DNA of 8,211 nt. Origin: an uncultured Clostridia bacterium (GTDB taxonomy: Bacteria > Bacillota > Clostridia > Oscillospirales > Acutalibacteraceae). The notes beneath the pieces are model-generated. The model was not told the DNA's origin, searched no databases, and saw only the letters and a program-made list of their open reading frames with translations. Positions 6,257-8,211 of this stretch are shown piece by piece. Numbering within the stretch: the stretch's first letter is position 1; each line of letters begins with the position of its first letter. The position numbers were made by a program, and so were the translations under genes. Where the stretch lies: positions 1-8,211 of the forward strand of contig CALBKQ010000177.1 of NCBI GenBank assembly GCA_937895645.1, read 5' to 3'.

Positions 6257-7180
6257 TCAGTTAGCCTCCTTTACTCTGATTAAATAGCTGAATGAACAGC
6301 CCTCATACTCTACTGTTACTATTCGGTTTGCGGGACTTTCAGTTGAAAATCCGTATATATTACATTCATTTATTAATACGATTTTTGTATCCCCATTATC
6401 GTATTTTGCGGTGATTGTAAGACCACTGAAATCTGCTGTTTCACCAACAAGGTAATCTTTTTTGAAGTTTTCTGCAAACTCACCTGTAAGTTTCACTACT
6501 ATCGGTGCGGCGGTTACATCTTCATCTACTCTTGTAAAGGCTTCAGCTGTTGTAGATTCTGTAGTAGTTTCAGTTGGTGGAGTTGTTGGAATTAAAACTT
6601 GTGAAAGATTTGGGTTTTGTGGTGTAATCTGTAACTGCGGTTTGGTTGTACCCTCTTGGATTTGTGGTTTTACCGTTGTACTTTCTTCAAAAATTTTAGT
6701 AGTTGTTTCAGTTGTATTTTCTTCTGTGGTAGTTTCTGTTGTAGTTGTGGTTGAGTTTTTAATCTCATTTTCACCTGTGAAAAATTCTTGTACTACTGAC
6801 GCTACCTGTTCAATCACATTGTAGCCTGTTACCTTTTCAGTAACCGTATTTGCAGAAATCACCAAAGCCATGACCGCACAGGCTGTAAGTGTGAATTTAA
6901 GTGCAAAACTTAAATTTTTCCATTTTTTATTATTTGTAATACTGTTTGTAAACTCTTCAACTGTTTGTAATTTCCAAAATACTCTTGCCACGCCTTTTTC
7001 GTCATAAAGTTCATTAAGAGCATCTGTATATGCATCAATAAGGTCAAAGTCAATTTCATCGTCTTGCTTTGCAAGTTCAATATCTATAAGCTCATTAAGA
7101 GCCATAATAAGTTCTTCACGAAATGTTGTATCATTAAAAATCTCATTTGCGATTTGTTTATTAAACTTTAATTGTGTCAT
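6257..7180 (-). CDS. Probable transmembrane anti-sigma factor with Thr-rich stalk and extracellular Big_3-like Ig domain
   Basis: This 307-residue protein has four parts. Residues 1-89 are a soluble, acidic, probably helical N-terminal domain. Residues about 91-111 form one transmembrane helix (SFALKFTLTACAVMALVISA) preceded by lysines, giving a cytoplasmic N-terminus. Residues 142-215 are a Thr/Glu/Pro-rich stalk. Residues about 228-304 match the bacterial Ig-like group 3 pattern (YLVGETADFSGLTITAKYDNG, then a YGF turn and a V-x-V-x-Y-x-G strand). The gene follows an ECF sigma gene by 14 nt and precedes the surface protein by 1 nt, the usual place of an anti-sigma factor. The N-terminal domain lacks the H-x3-C-x2-C zinc motif and I do not recognise it as RsgI_N, so the anti-sigma role rests on topology and position. 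AAAGGAG (7188-7194) lies 7 nt before the ATG. It could instead be an unrelated membrane protein. Confidence 0.72.
   Translation of the reverse strand: MTQLKFNKQIANEIFNDTTFREELIMALNELIDIELAKQDDEIDFDLIDAYTDALNELYDEKGVARVFWKLQTVEEFTNSITNNKKWKNLSFALKFTLTACAVMALVISANTVTEKVTGYNVIEQVASVVQEFFTGENEIKNSTTTTTETTTEENTTETTTKIFEESTTVKPQIQEGTTKPQLQITPQNPNLSQVLIPTTPPTETTTESTTAEAFTRVDEDVTAAPIVVKLTGEFAENFKKDYLVGETADFSGLTITAKYDNGDTKIVLINECNIYGFSTESPANRIVTVEYEGCSFSYLIRVKEAN
6269..6499 (-). other. Big_3-like Ig domain of the putative anti-sigma factor (residues 228-304)
   Basis: Residues 228-304 follow the known group 3 bacterial Ig-like layout: a lead strand with YLVGE at 243-247, D-x-SGLTITA-x-YDNGDTK, a central YGFSTE segment, and the closing strand VTVEYEGCSFSYLIRV. 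Such domains are common in surface proteins as spacers or ligand binders. Here the domain is the only folded unit outside the membrane, so it is the obvious candidate for the sensing part. Confidence 0.7.
6536..6757 (-). other. Thr/Glu/Pro-rich extracellular stalk (residues 142-215)
   Basis: The segment is rich in runs such as TTTTTETTTEENTTETTT and ends with PTTPPTETTTESTTAEA. It separates the transmembrane helix from the Ig domain and is long enough to reach into or through the cell wall. Thr-rich linkers of this kind are frequent in Ruminococcus-type extracellular proteins and may be O-glycosylated, which the sequence cannot show. Confidence 0.75.
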
Positions 7181-7194
7181 TTTGCTACTCCTTT

Positions 7195-7713
7195 CTAATA
7201 AAGTAGGTCTTCAAGAAGATTTTTAAGTTTTTTGCGTAGTCGGGATAGTCGCATTGTTACTGCCCCTACTGAAAGATTTGTTTCAGTTGCAATCTGTTCA
7301 ATCTTTTTACCGTTTACATATTTTTCGGTATAGAAAAACTTTTCTTCTTCGTCTAAACTGTTTTCAAGAATTTTTATGTATTTTTCGCAATCAATCTCGT
7401 CTGCAACTGCGATTTCAATTGTATTGTCCGGGTCATCAAGTGACACCGTATTCATTTCTTCCGCAACAACTTTTGCTTTCTGTTTTTTGAGAATATTATC
7501 AAGTGTTCTGTATAAAAATGCCTTGGGGTATTCAAATTCTTCACCCGTTTTCAACCGATTATAAAAAACCGTAAACGCCTCTTGCACACAATCCTCACAA
7601 AAGTCACTACCCTCACGAAGTCTTGCACGGGCGAAGTTTATTAAACTCTGATAATAATCTTTATAACATTGTTCAAAAATCAGTTCGGAAGCTGTTTTGC
7701 TTCCCTTAACCAT
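7195..7713 (-). CDS. ECF-type (sigma-70 family) RNA polymerase sigma factor
   Basis: The protein has 172 residues and two sigma domains. Sigma region 2 spans about 14-80, with FCEDCVQEAFTVFYNRL holding the conserved D-x-VQEAF core and YPKAFLYRTLDNILKKQKAK as the region 2.3/2.4 helix. Sigma region 4 spans about 118-168, with LDEEEKFFYTEKYVNGKKIEQIATETNLSVGAV leading into the recognition helix TMRLSRLRKKLKNLL. Domains 1 and 3 are absent, as in ECF sigma factors. I chose ATG 7713 because a perfect AAAGGAG lies 7 nt upstream. The frame is open to an ATG at 7824, but those 37 extra residues lack family character and cover the likely promoter. The gene is first in the operon with the putative anti-sigma and surface-protein genes, which are its likely partner and target. 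Which ECF group it belongs to cannot be told by eye. Confidence 0.93.
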   Translation of the reverse strand: MVKGSKTASELIFEQCYKDYYQSLINFARARLREGSDFCEDCVQEAFTVFYNRLKTGEEFEYPKAFLYRTLDNILKKQKAKVVAEEMNTVSLDDPDNTIEIAVADEIDCEKYIKILENSLDEEEKFFYTEKYVNGKKIEQIATETNLSVGAVTMRLSRLRKKLKNLLEDLLY

Positions 7714-7720
7714 ATCTTCG

Positions 7721-7727
7721 CTCCTTT
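7721..7727 (-). promoter_or_regulatory. Ribosome binding site fixing the sigma factor start
   Basis: AAAGGAG on the minus strand ends 7 nt before ATG 7713. No comparable site precedes the upstream in-frame ATG at 7824, so the shorter 172-residue product is preferred. Confidence 0.85.
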
Positions 7728-7778
7728 CGTAAAGTAGTGCTCTAAAATATAAAAACCTAACAAAATTTTTATAAAAAT

Positions 7779-7808
7779 ATTTTATCAAATCTTCATATAG
7801 CTTGTAAA
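7779..7808 (-). promoter_or_regulatory. Candidate promoter of the sigma / anti-sigma / surface-protein operon
   Basis: On the minus strand, TTTACA (7803-7808) and TAAAAT (7779-7784) are 18 bp apart, each matching 5 of 6 sigma-A consensus positions. The transcript would begin near 7771, leaving a leader of about 58 nt before ATG 7713. The -35 box lies in one arm of the inverted repeat at 7805-7851. The region is very AT-rich, so chance matches are easy. A separate ECF-type promoter for autoregulation could not be recognised. Confidence 0.45.
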
Positions 7809-7851
7809 TTGTGAGTTCATACATAAATCACTTAAAAAAATTCACAATTTA
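7805..7851. promoter_or_regulatory. Inverted repeat in the divergent sigma-operon / ABC-transporter control region
   Basis: TAAATTGTGA (7805-7814) and TCACAATTTA (7842-7851) are perfect 10-bp inverted copies. Allowing one G-T pair, the pairing extends inward to 7817 and 7839, giving 13 bp around a 21-nt loop. The arm centres are about 37 bp apart, near three and a half DNA turns. It is not followed by a T tract on either side, and it sits between two divergent starts, so an operator is more likely than a terminator. The protein that would bind it is unknown. Confidence 0.55.
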
Positions 7852-7876
7852 TACATTGATTTTGAGGTTTTAGAAT
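7848..7876 (+). promoter_or_regulatory. Candidate promoter of the ABC transporter gene
   Basis: TTTATA (7848-7853) and TAGAAT (7871-7876) are 17 bp apart, with 4 and 5 of 6 consensus matches. The -35 box overlaps the right arm of the inverted repeat. A second, equally good pair overlaps it: TTGATT (7856-7861) and TAAAAT (7879-7884), also 17 bp apart. Either would give a short leader before the GAGG ribosome binding site at 7913-7916. The choice between them cannot be made by reading. Confidence 0.4.
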
Positions 7877-7923
7877 AGTAAAATATTGACAATACTTTTC
7901 ATATAAATTTTTGAGGTAGAAAT

Positions 7924-8211
7924 ATGAGTTTAATTGAAATTCGTGATATTTACAAAATTTATAATCCCGGTGAAAATGAAGTAAGAGCATTAGACGGTAT
8001 TGATTTAACCGTTGAGCACGGTGAGTTTCTTGCTATTGTGGGTCAGTCGGGTTCGGGTAAATCAACACTTATGAATATGTTGGGACTTTTAGATATTCCT
8101 ACAAGTGGCACATACACTCTTGACGGTGTTGATGTTGCAAATATGACAGACGACGAATTGTCAGAAATCCGCAACAAAGAAATCGGCTTTATTTTTCAGG
8201 GCTTTAACCTT
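7924..8211 (+). CDS. ABC transporter ATP-binding protein, MacB/LolD type, 3' end off the window
   Basis: The first 96 codons are present, reading MSLIEIRDIYKIYNPGENEV at the start. Walker A is GQSGSGKST at residues 40-48. The Q-loop FQGFNL is at 91-96, where the window ends, so the signature motif, Walker B and H-loop are not visible. The aromatic A-loop position is probably Tyr13, and the sequence LMNMLGLLDIPTSGTYTLDG is characteristic of the MacB/LolD/FtsE-like branch that works with FtsX-type permeases. These systems export peptides or drugs or act in mechanotransmission rather than classic import. A permease gene would be expected downstream, outside the window. GAGG at 7913-7916 lies 7 nt before ATG 7924. 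It diverges from the sigma operon and may share its control region. The substrate is unknown. Confidence 0.92.
   Translation, partial: MSLIEIRDIYKIYNPGENEVRALDGIDLTVEHGEFLAIVGQSGSGKSTLMNMLGLLDIPTSGTYTLDGVDVANMTDDELSEIRNKEIGFIFQGFNL

Noticed and set aside
6462..6824. Plus-strand open frame of 120 codons rich in Val and Ser.
   Set aside because: It is the antisense shadow of the Thr-rich stalk of the putative anti-sigma factor; Val/Ser richness follows from reading Thr/Glu codons backwards.
7714..7824. Upstream extension of the sigma factor to an ATG at 7824, adding 37 residues.
   Set aside because: The extra residues have no sigma-family character, there is no ribosome binding site before 7824, they cover the likely promoter and inverted repeat, and AAAGGAG stands at the right distance before 7713.
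7886..7907. Perfect TTGACA at 7886-7891 with TATAAA at 7902-7907 as a promoter for the ABC gene.
   Set aside because: The two boxes are only 10 bp apart, too close for a sigma-A promoter, and no -10 box is found 16-18 bp after TTGACA.
7714..7923. A riboswitch or small RNA in the divergent region.
   Set aside because: The only clear structure is the inverted repeat. Its sequence is AT-rich, no known riboswitch core was recognised, and no terminator T tract follows it.

Overview
This AT-rich window looks like chromosomal DNA from an anaerobic Gram-positive bacterium of the class Clostridia, possibly near Oscillospiraceae/Ruminococcus. That placement is inferred from strong AAAGGAG ribosome binding sites, a BspA-type leucine-rich-repeat surface protein with a Gram-positive style C-terminal anchor, Thr-rich extracellular linkers, and the mix of genes. 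No rRNA, tRNA, CRISPR array, insertion sequence or phage gene is visible.

Layout. Positions 1-922 (minus) carry most of ychF, a universally conserved P-loop ATPase cut by the left edge. It diverges from a ThiF/MoeB-fold gene (1020-1694, plus), very probably tcdA, the tRNA threonylcarbamoyladenosine dehydratase. A strong hairpin at 1715-1751 terminates it. The hairpin lies between tcdA and the converging end of the next operon and probably serves both.

Positions 7713 down to 1750 (minus) form one compact operon of three genes: an ECF-type RNA polymerase sigma factor (172 aa), a single-pass membrane protein (307 aa) built like a transmembrane anti-sigma factor with an extracellular Thr-rich stalk and a Big_3-like Ig domain, and a 1501-aa secreted, anchored surface protein. 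The surface protein has a signal peptide, about 900 residues of BspA-type leucine-rich repeats, six Ig-like repeats of 75-77 residues, an acidic Asn/Asp/Pro-rich stalk, an atypical sorting-signal-like tail and a transmembrane helix. Gaps within the operon are 14 nt and 1 nt, so the three products are probably made together. The simplest reading is a cell-surface signalling circuit: the Ig-tipped membrane protein holds the sigma factor until an outside cue releases it, and the sigma factor then promotes expression of the surface protein and perhaps of its own operon. This is inference from gene order and domains.

Positions 7924-8211 (plus) hold the start of a MacB/LolD-type ABC transporter ATPase, cut by the right edge and divergent from the sigma operon. 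The 210-bp divergent region has a 10-bp perfect inverted repeat whose two arms each run into a plausible -35 box facing outward, which suggests coordinated control of both sides.

There is no gene-free stretch longer than 300 bases.
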